A stretch of 64,000 nucleotides of DNA from Phylloscopus collybita (GCA_027886175.1 JAJNNQ010000009.1:13675501-13739500), one strand, 5' to 3'; positions 24,849-40,100 are shown, counted from the stretch's first letter. Numbers and translations are program-made. The notes: generated by a model not told the origin, from the sequence alone.

Positions 24849-27204
24849 CCAGTGCAGGGTACAGGGCCCTGTATTTCTGAAAGGAGAAAATATCAACCCT
24901 CTCTTACAACACCTGCTTTGTCTTCCTAATGTGCCCACTTTCAGGAGCAACACACACTTAGCAAACTAATGCTGAGTTTCTCCAGGATAATCATCTATGC
25001 CTACACACTCATGCAGTATCCTACTGGGGTGAAACAGGAGCTTTCATCCACACACACATTTCGTCGGCAAAGCAGCATGAGTCTGATTTCCAGAGCTATT
25101 CCCATGAGGTGGTGTGCAGCATAGTCACAAACAGTGGCTCTGAATGACTTTTGTCACCTTTAATGTCTCCTAAAAATCCACCACTTCCAAGGCAGATGGC
25201 AGGCTACACCCCCAAAGGGCAACTTCACAGAAAGCCTTTGCTCTGCGTGGGGATGCTGCCTAGGGAAGCTGAACTTTCGCTCCTCCTCTTCTATTTCCAC
25301 CTGCTTTTTTCCCCTTGAGTTTCATCACTTGTATGTCATCCCATTCACATTTCACTCTCCCATGTTGTAAGCTGTCTGCTCCATTCAGTGTCCTTCAAAG
25401 GGGTACTCACATGGAAGTCGCTCACAGGGTCACCCAAAGCATTTCCATTGAAGAATTTGTGTTTGCTGCTTGTTTGCTAAGTTATTTGTGCTCTGTATGT
25501 TTTGAGTAGTGATAAATGCACCCAAACCTTCAGAATGATAAGAAAGGTGATGGGAATGGTTGAATTTCAAAACACAGGTTTTCATACAACTATGAGAAGC
25601 TTTAAGAGCAAATGGTAGTATTAACAAAACAACATTTTTGTTTACTGCATCAGTTACAAGTTACACTTGAGGAATGACACACTTAACAGTGTCAAGAAGA
25701 AGTGGAGTTTACTTTATAAGGAGTAAATTTTAAACAAAATAGGATCAGAAACCAAGAAAAATCCTTACTTTTTCCTTTTTCTTCAGAGAAATGTCTGTGT
25801 TTACATTCCAGTGTCATAGAAAAAGATTACAATATCTATGTTGTGGGTGTCTTTTTTTTTTTGTCTCCCCAGTGATTCGAGAAATTGAGAATATTTTTTT
25901 ATATTCTCCAGCCATCTATTTTAAATAAAAAATCCCTTATAAAACTAGCTAACTGATGTGGAATAATCATCTCCTTTCCATACACCATGCTGCCTGTACT
26001 GACTGTGGTACACTGGGGTGACATGTCCTAGGCAAATGCAGCAGTTCTCCCTGCTGTATTTGCAAACTAGTCCCAGGAGAGTGACTGCCAATGGAGGATT
26101 CTTAAAGGGCACAGTGAGACGACAATTATAGGGGATTCTTCCAACTACCAGCCCATCTATGAATCATTCTCTTAGGTTTACCAGGAATTCAACCTTGTCT
26201 TTATTAAATGTGATTCTAAGCAGAAGTCTTGCTGAAACATGGAATAAAAACTCTACTGCCAGTGACATTAGATCTGCTGAAGGGAAAAGTCACTGGCCAC
26301 TTGTCTGCTAACCACAGGAAAACACTACAGCAAGATGGATGATCCGTATTATTGATACCACAATGGTGTCACTGTGATGGAAAATTTTACAGGTTTTCGT
26401 TTTGTCTTTTTCACTATTTTTTCAGAATGCATCACTGACAGTAGTAATATGAAACTGCTCTTATTTGAAATGTAGTGGCCTAGAAAATACATAAACTGAT
26501 GCCAGAGTGTCTGCTACAGAGCAGAAGAATCCCAGGGGGCTCCTCTTACAAGATTATTCCAATACAGGTCAACTGCTGCAATATTCAGCAACCTAAATAT
26601 CATTAAAGTAGTTATTTCCTGCTATGTCCTTTCCCATCTAACACTTTTTTGAGCCAAAACTTTGATATCTCCTCCACTAGATGCTTTTCAATACGCTGAT
26701 CTGGCTTGTTCTTGCAAAACACATGGGTGATCTGCAGAAATGAATCTCATGTTTTCAATGTGACAAAGTGGTGTGTTCATGTGGTTCACTCTGCACCACA
26801 GCTTTGCTTCCTGACTCCTCTGCATGGATAAAAGAGACATGTACTTCATATATTATCTAACTGGTAAAATTAGGAACTTCTTCCCCCAAAAGCATTCTAG
26901 AAATGTAGGCTCACTTTAAGAGCAATTTTCTACATGATCTGGTGTGAAGTTTACTGCCATGGAAGGCACTGACAGCAGGAAATTATTCCCTTCCAAAGTT
27001 ACAAAATATATTCTCAAACCAGGAGACCAACCACTGTGTTTATTCATTTAGGCTTTTGAAGTGTGCAATACAGAGCCCTCCCCATCCTCAGCATCACTGG
27101 GGACAAACAATGGTAGTTCAGTCTTTCCTGAGCCTTTGAGCAAACTCTCCTGTAACTCTTACAACTTAGGCTGACTACATGCAATACCATTTACTGCTGC
27201 AATG

Positions 27205-27265
27205 ACTGTCAATTAACATATGCAAATTACAAATTAAAATATGCAAACCATATGTAGATTGCATT
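27205..27265. promoter_or_regulatory. Candidate POU/homeodomain motif cluster
   Basis: A canonical octamer ATGCAAAT (27220-27227), a second octamer-like ATGCAAAC (27241-27248) and CAATTAAC (27210-27217) lie within 40 bp. Function is not demonstrated. Confidence 0.25.
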
Positions 27266-30200
27266 TATTTTTAAAAGGCTCACCTAAAGAGGGGGATGTA
27301 GCTGTCACTTTTAACAATAGCAAACACCTAATAGCAAACGCCTACACGTAAAACTGCTAAAAAGACACATCCCTGGTGCAGCATTGAAGCACATCTGAAC
27401 TTACATCCTCTTCCATGACATGAAATAAGTTTTTATAGGATTTTTTTGGCATTTGTTCATAATGTATTGCATACATATGCCTACTAGCAAATGCTTTAAA
27501 ACAGGATATCTGGAAATATTGCAACAGATAAGCCTGCACAGAACAACCTTTCCACTGAATATGTAAGCGAGCACATAATGCTCTATGAGACAGACAGCAA
27601 GTACTAAAACTCCTTGTACCATGAATAGAAAGGAATTACTTGGCTTGGGTTATTAAGTCAGTGCTTTTCTCTGAAAAGTTGAGCCCTGAAATGGAATCAC
27701 AAACTCATAAGGAGGTCTAAATTCATAACTGATCATCATTTTCCCTTGGAAGTCTTGAGAGCAAATTTCAAAGACTCTACCATGTCCTCTATAAGGTCCT
27801 ATGGCACACAGTAAACTGGGGGCAATTATTTAATGAAGAAGCAATTAATTATTTTCACTTGTCATAAAGATGGGTACTGAACATGTGGGGAATTGAGACA
27901 GAAAACCTAAAATCCTTTCCCTGAAAATACTGCTCTTACAACCTAGTTCCTAACCTAGGCACAGCTGGACAGAAGTGCAATCATAGGACAATAAATGTTA
28001 CTGAAGTACTTCTAGTAGCAACATTCCAGGAGCAGCCACAGTAGCACTGGGCAAACAGGTATTATCCAGGTAATCCCTCTTTACATACAGGCACAAAAGA
28101 TGCCATTATAAATGTATCATCCTGAAAGGGGCTAAGGATGACTCCTCCATGTGAGCAAACCCCATGCTCACAGGCAAACCCCCACGGGAGGCAGAGTGGG
28201 AGCAGAGCAGGACGTGACCAGCCTTGGCTGCTTGCTGTCACCTGCTACAAGCCCAGGAGGAGACACCACAATGGCCTTGTGAAGGCTCCTGCACAAACCA
28301 GGGCTTGCTGCTGAAGCTACCTGAGCAAGGCAGCACATGACAGAAGCCCCTTGCTGATGTCTGTGACCTCCAGAGGAAGAGCAGTAGAAAACAGCAAGCA
28401 TGGTCACTTCTAAAATTACTACAGCAGTTTCCACATGTGACTGTACTCTAACAGTGTGGTTTGCAACCATTATTTAATTGTAATTTCAGCTAACCATTTT
28501 GCAGTAATTGATGGCTGAATAAGAAATCCAACAACTGCCTATATGTCTGAACAAATTATACTCTGCTTATAATACCTTCTTAACTCAGCCACCCACTATG
28601 GCTGAAATATTTGATTGCTAAATTGATTTTTCATTCATTTAATTTTCAAGGAAGATTATTATTCTGAAGCTGGACCACACACAATAAAAATAGGCGTTTT
28701 ATTAGTCATATAGTCACAGGGCACAAAGGGAAAAAGGCATGAGCCCTGGCTGATGTATAATTTGTTGTTCCAATGCCAACCTGCAGAACACCATTACCTC
28801 ATCACAGTTGGTCTGATAGAAGCAAAAAGAAATTTGGGTCCCATAAGTCCTCTTAAAAATTCTTCACCTTGAAAATATGAAAGGACTTGGAAGAGATTAT
28901 TAAATTGCTGTAATAATAAAAAATAATCTCAACACTGAAATTTTAAATTAAGGAACGCTCTTTCTCATTTCAGAAGACATTTGTTATCAAGAAGACATTG
29001 TGTCCTGAAAGTACTCAGTAATAATTTCACAGTAAATAAATGTTTTTAAAATCATGGAATGTCACCACCATAAAATACATCCTTGCAAAAATTATAATCA
29101 ATTATCAAAAGGTCTTTAATGCACTGTACAAATACATGTCACTAAAACTACTCACACAAATGTTTTTGGGAGAGCAAGAGGGAGACTGTAACACTTTACC
29201 CATGAAAATTTGCTAGGAAGAAACTACCTCTACTCCAGTGAAACAACATAAATTAGGGGTCAGTGCAAGCTATCTCAAAATTCCTACTTGCTAATGCTTT
29301 CTAATTACCTCTTTTTTTCTGGCAGTCACAATTTTGTCGTTCTTAACTATCCCAGCAGAATACTGCTGACCTCCTCATGGTCTAGAGAGGCCAGTTTTAT
29401 TTCTAAGGTTAATATTCTCCCTTCTGGCAAGATTTTCATTTTATTTCTGGAAGTAACCCAGACCCAAAAGGCTTTACAACAGAATGCCCATCAACGAATG
29501 AATTAATCATCTACACCAAAAATGCCTAAAGCCCTGGACTGACCTGAAACTAGTAATGTCTCAACCAGATTAGACCCACCAAGGACCTCTCTTTAATACT
29601 GGACCTTTAAAAAAGGGAAATAGAGAAGAAATGAGAAAAAACTAGCTTCTGTGTAATTTTCCTTCATCTAAAGAATACATAAGAATCATAATAGCTTGTG
29701 TGATGAACGTGTGAGGAAAGGAAATGCACCAATACAAAAGATATAGATAGAGGGTTCTTGACATATGTCCTTTTTGCTGCTTAGCAACATGTCAGTGTAC
29801 TGTATTCTTTTTCTGTTTCAACTTTCTGCAAAAGGATGTTTAATACTGGAAGAATTGATTTTTTTTTGCAGAACCGCATGCACAACCTTCTGCAGAGTCC
29901 GCAATGGTAAGGCAGTGGATACTGTGCTCTGGAAAGAGCCCAGAGGGTTCTGTAATTGAAATACTAAAATATTTTTCAAACAAGACAAGTGCTCTGCAGT
30001 AGTGCGAGCGAGGCAAACCCAGGATGCTCACCTTCCTGTGAATTTTCTTCTCCCTTCTCTTAATAGCAACTCTTGTCTTTTAAAGTGCTCTATTAAGACA
30101 TAGTTTCCCAACCTCAACCCTCCAAACCATGACTATAAAGAACTAAGTGAAGAAACACTTCATGGTTGAAATTAGGTAACCTTTGTTCACTACAGCCTCT

Positions 30201-31344
30201 TTATTTTCTTGCATATAGTTTTAAAATCATTATTATTTCCTAAGGTTGGAATAGCCCATTACAAGTATTTTTAATGGGAAAAACTTTCCTGTTTTTTAAA
30301 ATTGTTTCTGACAAGCATCTGAGGACCAATATTTTTATCTAACCAGAGCCTTTGCCTTTATTTTCCTGATAGAAATTATTATCCTGATAGAATTTCTACT
30401 GGTGGAATTCACTTTCCAAGGATCTTAACGTCCAAGAGGTTCCTTTCATATTCTATGCTAAATTCAATCTCTTACTTCAGTAGAAGTTACTACCACAATT
30501 TTCAAGTGAAGTAATTATAGAAGTTTATAGGCAATAGAGAGAACAGACACTACTACTTTTTGTATTTTTTAAGATTTGCACTTGTTTCAGAAAAAAAGTA
30601 AGTAATACCAGTAAACTTTACTGGTATTGAAGGTGTTTTATGTCCTCTTAGAAGCCCAGAAGTTTTGTTTACACCCATTTTCTGTTCCTTTGTCAAAATT
30701 ACGAAATATAGGTTTCATATAAATAATTTCATATATTTTTTAGACTGTAATGTGGTCTTTACAGTCTATAGTATGTCTAATAAATATCTATTTATCTATT
30801 CTGAGTCTGAGTACTTCCGAGTACTGCTGCAGGTACGAACGAGAACATCTGAGTACTTTTGAGCAATGTAGTTATGAATAAGGATCCTCTTTCCATACCT
30901 CTCATGGAGAGTTTGTCTTGCTGTCGAATTTCAGTTGGAGGTTAAATAAGTTGGCACAATCTAAGCAAGCTGTATGTATCACATACGATGCATACACAGG
31001 TGATTAAGCAATAAGAACTTAAGACTTCATAAATCTACAGATTTAACTCCCAACTGACTCAGCAGATCACATAATATGAAAATCACACCATATAAACCTT
31101 TAACTCAGTTAACTGAACTGTCTTAAAACCTATCCATTTCTCTCTTCACTGCTGGTACTGATTGAGACCCTATTGATCTGATCACTAGACATGTTCTTTT
31201 AATTTCCAGCCTGTATTCATTCATGTTCACTTGTTTTTAGTCTCAAGAGCCACTTCTCTCTGACCTTGTTGTTTCCCCTTGCAAAGAGCACTGGACAACA
31301 ATCTAGTCTCCTCTCCGCCTTATATTACTACCATAAACAGGTTT

Positions 31345-31452
31345 GGGGTTTTTTTTGTTTGGTTTTGTTTGTTTGTTTGTTTGTTTGTTTTTGTTTTTTG
31401 TTTTTGTTTTTTTTTTTGTTTGTTTTGTTTTGTTTTGTTTTGTTTTGTTTGC
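31345..31452. repeat. (GTTT)n/(GTTTT)n microsatellite tract
   Basis: Consecutive GTTT units followed by GTTTT units over about 105 bp, with a T11-type run between them. The CAAA/CAAAA polarity is on the LDB2 sense strand. Confidence 0.95.
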
Positions 31453-31469
31453 AGTACATTTTGTTTGCT

Positions 31470-32215
31470 TCTGTATCATTCTAATCATCCCTATAACCCT
31501 TCCTAATACTTTCATCACTTGGATTTAATCCTCCTTAAAATCGGGTGCACAGTTTCTTAAAAAGCAAGCTCTCCAGCACTGCTACAACATTAACATTTCC
31601 CCATCTCCACAGAAAATGTCTCTTTTGATACTTTCTAGTATCACATTGCTTTCTTCACAGCTGTATCACATTGGTGACTCATATTTTTCTATGACTGATG
31701 GTTACACACAGGTCTTTTGCCTCCTCTGTCATTTTCAACTGATAAGTCTCTAGCAGAAATTCTTTCCAGCAGTCCTTAAGTGCCATCAGTATTCTTAAAT
31801 TTCATCTTATTTCTATTACTTTAGTCCTCAAGGTCAGAACATCTATCCTGCGTAATATTCTCGTCATCCATTATATCAACGATGCCTCACAATATTTTGC
31901 CACCACCAAATTCCATTCCTCCAGTTGTACATTTTGTGCCAAAACCATTAATTAAAATGTTAAGTAAGTCAAGGATTCTAGATTGATCCTTGAAAAATTC
32001 CACTGATACGCCTTCTAGTGTGACAGTTCTCCATTTAACATAACCAGTTGTGATGGCTTTTTTACTCAGCTCTATTCCATTCCGCAATGCTACTACAAAC
32101 ATCCACCTTGTTCCGCTGGACTAATAATTTCCCATGTGTGAATCCTGTATCCCATCCTGTATCAAATGTTGAACTTTGACTAATATCAGGCTTACCACAT
32201 TTTCTGAATGTCTAG
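31470..32215 (-). mobile_element. Ancient CR1-type LINE fragment with reverse transcriptase remnant
   Basis: The plus strand shows the reverse complement of CR1-family sequence: AAATTTCATCTTATTTC near 31797, CCTCAAGGTCAGAACATC near 31827, and ATTGATCCTTGAAAAATTCC near 31982. A minus-strand reading over 31887-32102 retains WRTVTL...NILINGF, aligning with the reverse transcriptase core pattern WRPVT...NIFINDL of CR1 elements; the VPQG box itself has decayed. There are no intact ORFs. The lower end may extend into the T/G tract at 31452. Confidence 0.75.
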
Positions 32216-34067
32216 CTCCTCAGTGCAGACTGGGATAATAACTTTGATAAATCTATGTTGCATTTGCTTGAATGTTCTAATACTATGGTTGCATAAAACT
32301 AATTTAAAGGTCAGACAAAATGAGACTGTAGTAAATCACCTCTTAGGAAAATTGTCATTAAAGAAACTTTGTTTCACAGCAACCAATGAAATAAAGACAA
32401 CTTATATGCAAAAAATTAACTAAAGCACTTTGAAATCAGCTATTAATCAGCAGTGATCTAAAACAGTTGTAAGAAAAAGTGTAATTTATAATGTAGATTG
32501 GATATAGAGCCTTACAGTAGAAAGTGTAGCAAGAAATAAATATTCTTTTATGAAATTTTCTTTAAAACATAACTATCTTCCTATATCTATTAAGAAACTA
32601 AGCATTAAGCATATTCACAATAGAGGATGACAATCTATCCAGCTTCTTTCTCGTTAACTGTGGAGCATAGCAAGAAAATAAGTGATAGGCAGCAAAATTA
32701 AAAATTACAAATACATGAATTTTTGCTCTTCAAACAGCACATTTTCCAGGCTGGTTAGAGACTTGATTAGTGACTGATTAGCATTGTTCTCTAGCGAGGG
32801 TGTTGAGCTTGCTGTTGCTAGAAAGTAAGTGAACATAGCTGTTAGCCTAAATTCAGTAGTTACTATGTGGCTGTGGAAAGAGTTTTTGGAAAATGTTCTG
32901 CACCACTGGACCCATTTTTTCCTGGAGCTTTTTAGATCTTTACTGGGGAAGTGTACTTGCCCAGAAGGCAACCACTAAGCACTGATAATACCAAGGATGT
33001 TTCTGAGAGCGTGTAACTAAATTAACACGCCTATCCACAGCTGAAAGGAAGGTCTGACCAGGCTGTAACTCTGCAGCTTGCCTGAGCTTTAAACATCACA
33101 CTGAAAAGAACCACTAATAGTGAATATGGCAGTATTCTATCTCATTTGAAAGGATGTTCTGAATGAAAGACTGCCCAGGCCCAGGCCAGAGGACAGCTGT
33201 GCCTCCTGGGGTTGCCTCACTGCCTTCTCCTGCTTTCTGGAAGTCCACAATGTCCTGTCTGGGACGTGCTGGGGGTGCTCTTGCTCTCCTGATGTGATGG
33301 AGGCTGCTGAAGTGACCCAGCATGACTCAGGAGGTTGACTCCTGATTTACTTGACTCACAGGACAATCATCTCTGTAGTCAGACAATGGGGTGGGGGCTA
33401 CCAAACACTTCCCAAAGGAAAGCCTGTAGGGTACTTCAGCCATAAATTTGGAAATACTGCCAAGAATACGTCAAATCACCAGTTTTCTCCAGAATATTAC
33501 ATTAAGGCCAGTTCTGCAGCCTTAACTCCAAGTCACTTAAAGATCCTGGTGTGGGATGTTTAAAATCCTGTTTAAAGCTCAGGAGTGATGACCCTTTTCC
33601 TCTGGTGCAGTGTCTATCATATGAATAAAGTTAGTTTCTGCAAGAGCTTTCTTCTCTCACTTCCACGCTTTGAAGAACAGGTTTTGAATTTATCTCCCTC
33701 ACCTTGGAATTTATTAATATAAACTTGTGATGTAAAATGTTTCTACAATTTAAATTATATTAAATTATTAAATTTACAATTTAATCAATTAAATGATCTA
33801 TCCATGATAGTGAATGGATTCTAGTCATCATTGCACTAAATTTAATCCTGTTTCCCAAAATTGTTACAGAACAGTAAGAAATGCTGCTGCCACCTCAGAG
33901 ATTGTTTGGTTAGCTGAAATTAGTAAGATTTTCTGGTACATACTGTAGCATACATGAAGGCAAAGTTAATACTATGAGGAGGAATGGTGCGAAGAAACAA
34001 TCTAGCCACACATTTTTTCCAAGAAGGAAAAATAAAAAAGTGATTGAAGACAGCAAGAGCAAGACGA

Positions 34068-34121
<54 letters not shown>

Positions 34122-37100
34122 CCTGAAGACTGAATCAGATGATGTTAATTAAAATATGGAAAATATTGTTTCCTGAATGAAGTTATTAGTGAGGACTATC
34201 AGGCAGAATCCATTTTTCCCTACAATTTCAATATCAGAAATGAAATTTCTAAGGTATAGTACCAAGTACATTGGTAAGGAACAGCTGAAAAAAAAGGAAA
34301 ATTTGCCATTTCCTAGATTACCACTCTCTTTCTCTTAAAATTTTATATGTATATTGCCACAGATATAGTTGAATATAAGAATAACTCATGTTTTTCTATG
34401 TCATGAGCTAGACCATGCATCATTTTCTAGAGCAGCAACTTACATGACTGTAGTATTAAATTTCTCCACAAGCAGTGCTTTTGCATGGAACTAGTAGTCC
34501 GAGCAGGAAAGTCAGTGGGAATGGGCCCAAATATTTCATATTATGGAAAGTAGCAACAAAACATACAAAAATACAGAGTTCATTACTGCATGAGCAGCTT
34601 CTATTACTACAGGAACTGCCAGAATAATTCCCCATTTGCTGTACATATATCACTGGAACTTGCATTATCTCTAATGACAAAGTTGTCTTTGTAACCCATC
34701 ATGTGGGCACATGCATTTTACTGATCTGTCTCACAGGCAATAGTGCATGTTTGCTCACTCCTTTTTTAAATTCCTTTCCTAAAGAAAACCCAGGAAAATG
34801 AGGGGAGTACAACCCTGTTCTATCATCTTTAGAAAGGCTCCAAACAAAAAAGGAATCTGCTCTGTAACACGTTGCTTTCATTTCTGTGACTTCATGAATG
34901 AGACAGTCTTTCCCCTGGCCTCTCCAGTGACTGCAGGGCTTCTGTTCACAGCACTGCACATCCTCATGCCAGAGCAAGGCAACATGGCACAAGGTAGTGC
35001 TGGCCTGCACCTCAGCTGGCCTCAACTTCCATGGCTCACATTTGCCAGGGCAGATTCTCTATCTCTACCAATAAGCAAGGGGTGCCCTTGGTGGCATCTG
35101 GTTTCCTGAGTAGCTTCTAAAGGCTGTCCTGGTATGTCAAGAATGCATAGATGCAGCATAATCTACTGGACAAAAGTCTGTGTTTAGATTAGTTGAAAGC
35201 CATAAAAACAACTGCTTGCTTGCAGGTATAGTGCAGAAAAAGGTCTGCACGAGAGTCCTCCACACCTCTTTGGAGTGGATATGAAGTAAATAAAATTAAG
35301 CTCATCAAAGTGAGCTTCTGGTTAACTACTACTTCTATCTTTTAATTGTTTTCATTATTTTAATAACATAGGCTTAGTTTACTATGGAAGAAGAATAATT
35401 CATGGTTTATTCATACAGATATAATGATGTCAAACAGCATAATGAATCTGTAACCAATGTTTAACCTTCAATAGCTCACTACTGTATGAATGGTTGCCTC
35501 ATTATTTTATACATATGTCTAAGGGTGCATGTCTGTGTACACCTACACAAACACATTCCAAATATAATCACCAACAAATCCTGATTACAAAATAAAGGGA
35601 AAGCTTTAAAAATCTAACAAGTATTATTACATAAATTTTAGAAAAATTACATACAACAGGCCAACATGCTAAATAGCTGTCTCAGCAGTTTATATTTGGC
35701 ACTCAGATGAGTACTTTGTACTTAACAGTCAAAGATGTCACCTAAATAGAATGCTCTTCAGACATTTTAAACTCTGTAAAACTCAACATACCGTTTCTAA
35801 CTTACAGCTTTTTTCCAAGCTATGTGACAAATGTCTATACACTTCAAATAAAATAAATCTCTGCAAATCTAATTTGCAGATTCATACACAAAGCTCTTCT
35901 GAAAATTCTTGAACACTGCTTTTGCCTACATACATAATATGTGAACATAGATACTGTTATTGCCACCAAAAATATTTATATACGCTTTTCATCCCTCCCA
36001 AAGGACTTTCAAATCAGAATTCAGGATCTGAGTTGTATATCCTCACTTTGAAAAATCTAACATTCCTTGCCATTGATGAGGTTTTAATTTAAATAATCAA
36101 GAAACACATTAATTAAAAATCATATGCAGAAGTGTAGCAACATGTACCTAGACATGACCTACAGAATGAATTAAAGTAAAAGCTGAAGTATAATCAACAC
36201 TCTGCACATTTTGGTAAGTCAGTGTTAGATTTTTTCTCTGAGAGAGAAGCGGTTCCTACTGGGATGTTATTTAATATGGTAGAACAGATTCTAACCAGCT
36301 GCTCCTTTTATATCCAGGGAAACAGAAAAAACAGACTGGAGATGTCTTACTATTACTCTTGCAAGCTGTTACTTTGAACAAGCTATCTACAATACAGAAA
36401 ACAGCTATTGATTCTTTAATGAGTGGAGTGCATAGCACAGTATTTGATCTTGCATGCAAGGCATTTCTTCTAATGAAAAGTTATTCGACAAGAGAGTACA
36501 AAATTAATAAACTATTAACAGGAAAAATCAACAGCACACAGATGCAAAGGTAAACACAAAAAAATAAATAAATGGATAATACCATTGCTGGTATATTTGT
36601 GAAGAACTTTACCTGCGTTATTACATCACCTGCATTAGTCATGTAAATCATAACTAGGTGAAAAGAAGAAGTTATTTTGGTTTGGTTGTTGTTTTGGTTT
36701 TTTTTTTTTTTCGTACAGTGATAGTCTTTGTATTAAACCATCTAAAAATCAAACTCTTTCAACTGAACCAGTAAACCACGTGCCCATCCACAGCAGCAAA
36801 TCTTGATCTCCAAAGCTAAAAAAGTTTCAATTGTAAATATTTGAAATGTTCTTGGCTATAATAATTTTCCATATATCAAAGAGCATTAATTATTACACTG
36901 CCTCTCACAGCCTTACATTCTCAATTTTATCAACCCAATACAGAATTTGACTCTGATAGTTAGAAGCTGAATATTGTCATAAGTATCCAGTGTCTCTGCT
37001 GACCACTCACTTGGCAGCTGACCAAAAATTTTCCAAGGAAATCCAAATCCTTCCAGTTTTAATTAGCATACTGTATTTAACATTCTTCCTGACCAAGGGT

Positions 37101-40100
37101 GTAAAGAATCATGTTGAATATAGCAATCAGATAAAAAAAATGGATGTACTGACATTGTTTCCTCTCTCAAAATACCTCTGCTAACAGCAAAACCCTCTCA
37201 CCTGGAGAAGAGCCAGAAAACCACTTGATAAAGTACTAATTCTCAATACTTTTATGCACTTACAAGATATCAAATAGTATTAAAATGGTCAACTACTACA
37301 CTAATGTACCTCCTCCTGGAAAGACGAAGGGGTTTATTTCTACTTTTCTGTCACAGTGGATCTCATGGAGAGTGCTACAGGCTTCAGTGCCAGATACACA
37401 TTTGCCCTGTGGCAATTTTCCTGGAGCTGCACATTTGAGAGACTCATCTGGCCTAGAGATAGACTTGTGATTAACTGATATTTCTTATAAAATCCTAGGT
37501 TGGACTGGCTAAATGTTGACAGCAAACAGATTTGTACCTAATGCAATGGGGGAGATATTACTTAAATATTTAAACTGTAGTTAGCACTGTGCTTTTCACC
37601 TGCAAACCATTTAGTAATTTAGGTTTCCTTTATGAGATTATTGGATGTTCATTGGCATATCAGGTACAAACCACAGAGGCCAAATTGTTGAGTGACCTCT
37701 TTGTCTTATTTCTCAGGGACCACTCTTACTATCAGGGGGTCTTGTGCAAAAAGCTAAGTTTAGCATGGTTTGGGGGCACACTGCTCCATTTCAGTGAGTG
37801 CAAATATATCACCTCCTTTCTTCTCCAGTTCCACAGGGAAGTGACACGGGATTCGTTTGTGTTTGCAGATGTTCTCACAGTTGTTTGGAGGAAAATATTC
37901 AGCTTTTCAAGCAAGTTACATGTAAGTGTGTATTACCTGGTAGTAAGTATGAACCCCAACAATAGCAGCATACAATTCCTGTTCAATTCTATGAGGTATC
38001 AGGTGTCATTCAAAGGACAAGATCCAATGTAGAACATGACAAGTTGAATGTGTTGGGATATTCTAGTGAAAAGCTGGGTATATCAATTCGATTTCAGCTC
38101 AGGGATGATGAAGGTTCTTTCTAATGCTTTTGTGCAGGGGTGAAAAACGAGTTAGTAAACGATGGCAAGAAACCCTTTTCCAAGCACCAAACCATGTGTT
38201 AGGAACTAGGGATCCTATTTTCTTCGTTATAAGATTTTATGACCACTTCAGTGTTTTCTGACTGTTTTATCTTTCATGAGACTTTAAAATTAAATGTAAT
38301 TTCAAGTTAAATACTCTACTGTGGGTTTACATTCTGTGTACATCCAAAACAGCTGTCCTGTACATTCCCTCATTAAGCACCTAGGGAATGCTAATATTAA
38401 ATACAAAATAGATGTATGTTTGCTTTCTCTTTCAACAGTGAGAAGCTCAAAAGAATAAACATTTTCTATTGTTAATTAAACAATATATACAGATATTATT
38501 CAAATCCATTTTCAAAACACATTCGCTGACTAGAGAACTGCATAGCTGAGTCACACACACCAAGACAGAAGTCAGTAAAAATTACAGCTGTCCATTGCAG
38601 CTGCGGTATCCATTATGCTGGGATTTAACAACAGAAAATAGAAATCCCAATGGAGGCCAGAAAGCAAGAGAGAAGAATGGACTATAAATCAAGCAAACAT
38701 ATCGCTGTTGCACTTTTCAATAACATCCATCCATTTGAGATATCTAAGTAATGGATAGACAAATTGTGACAATATTATAATAAAATTCTTAAAACACACC
38801 ACTGAATATCATTGCAGTTTTTAAGGATACAGTTAACAAGAACATCACATTCATGTGACTTTTTGTACATGTCTAATTTTAACACAGAGATGCTGGGCTG
38901 TTTTTTCATTCTGATACTTATCCTCTTTGAGATGCACAGTGCCAATAGGTGTCTTAACAAGGGCTGGAACTGTGTCTTGTTACATGAAACTGAAGAGGCT
39001 GGTGGGTGTAACTGGCCCATGTGTCACCCATCAGGCAGAGAAGGGTGAAACAAGAATATGTCCTTTAAGGATATAGTAAGAGAAGGTTTTTCAGTTTTGT
39101 TTGATGGGATATGCATGTTCCCGGGGATATAACCTACAAATAGAAGCACCCTTAAAAGAAAGGTGAATCATAGATGAAAAGTTATATGCCTGCAGTTTAA
39201 CCTAACCTTAGTTATCTATTTTTGTGAATCAGTATACGCTCAAACTAAAAACATCTAATATATTGGCACAATTTTTCCCAGCAGGAAATTAGGGTGTAAC
39301 CTAAGAGCTGTCTTTAATTTTAAGCTCCCTAAGAGACAGCAGTTCACTTGACCCAGCCAGATAGGTACTTCTAATTTTATAGGCCTTATCTGACCCTTTC
39401 ATTCCCCATAATCTGTTAGAGATTCTTCCATTCCCATTTCACCAACAAAATTGATCTTTAAGTTAAAAAAAAAAAAAAAAAGCCACCAGTCTCCCAAAAT
39501 TTTCCTTGTACCATTAAAAAATACAACTTGAAGACTGGGGGAATTCAGAAAGAGCACTGGCTTTCCTGTGTTGTCACAGTGTTTGGGCTCTGGCTGGACT
39601 CCCAGTGAAACCCATGGGATCAGCAATCACTGGCTGTCAGCTGTACATCACATGCCTTCACAACTGGGACTTCACAACATTTCCTATGAGGGCTGATCAG
39701 CACAGGGAGTGCAGTCACCGGCAAGAAGAAAACTAGAAATTGTTAAGCAATTGAATGGAAGCCAGTTTTCCCTACCACATCTCTGGGCCTGTGTCAGCTC
39801 CTTAAAATTACATTCATGTATATGGCTGATTCCACAAGGTCTCAGCCTGTCCTCCGACTAATCCCAGCTGGATTGTGCCTGAAACATCCAGTGATAACTC
39901 AGGTGCTGTGGAATGGAGTGGCCAAACAAACCAAGGCTTTCATTTCAGCTGCCCAGCTGCCTGGGCAAGGTTTCAGCCCTTGAAGGACTATGCCATAGGG
40001 GAAACTGGATCCCCAAAGAAACAGTCCTTAGCAAATGTGCTTAGTGAGATGGTATTTCTTGGGACTTATTTCCAGCACATCTCCCAGTAGCAGATCTGGT

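Larger units (their letters stand above)
18991..31469 (-). other. LDB2: Large LDB2 intron, segment with no gene seen
   Basis: Intronic sequence with small features listed separately: a 27-bp tandem duplication at 20760, a poly-A tract at 23850, a possible LTR remnant near 24668-24848, an octamer cluster at 27205-27265 and a T/G tract at 31345. A GC-richer patch at about 28130-28400 is unassigned. No exon is recognizable. Confidence 0.7.

Noticed and set aside
37589..38032. 147-codon plus-strand ORF
   Set aside because: No recognizable domain, no splice signals and low-complexity hydrophobic content. An ORF of this length is expected by chance somewhere in 64 kb.
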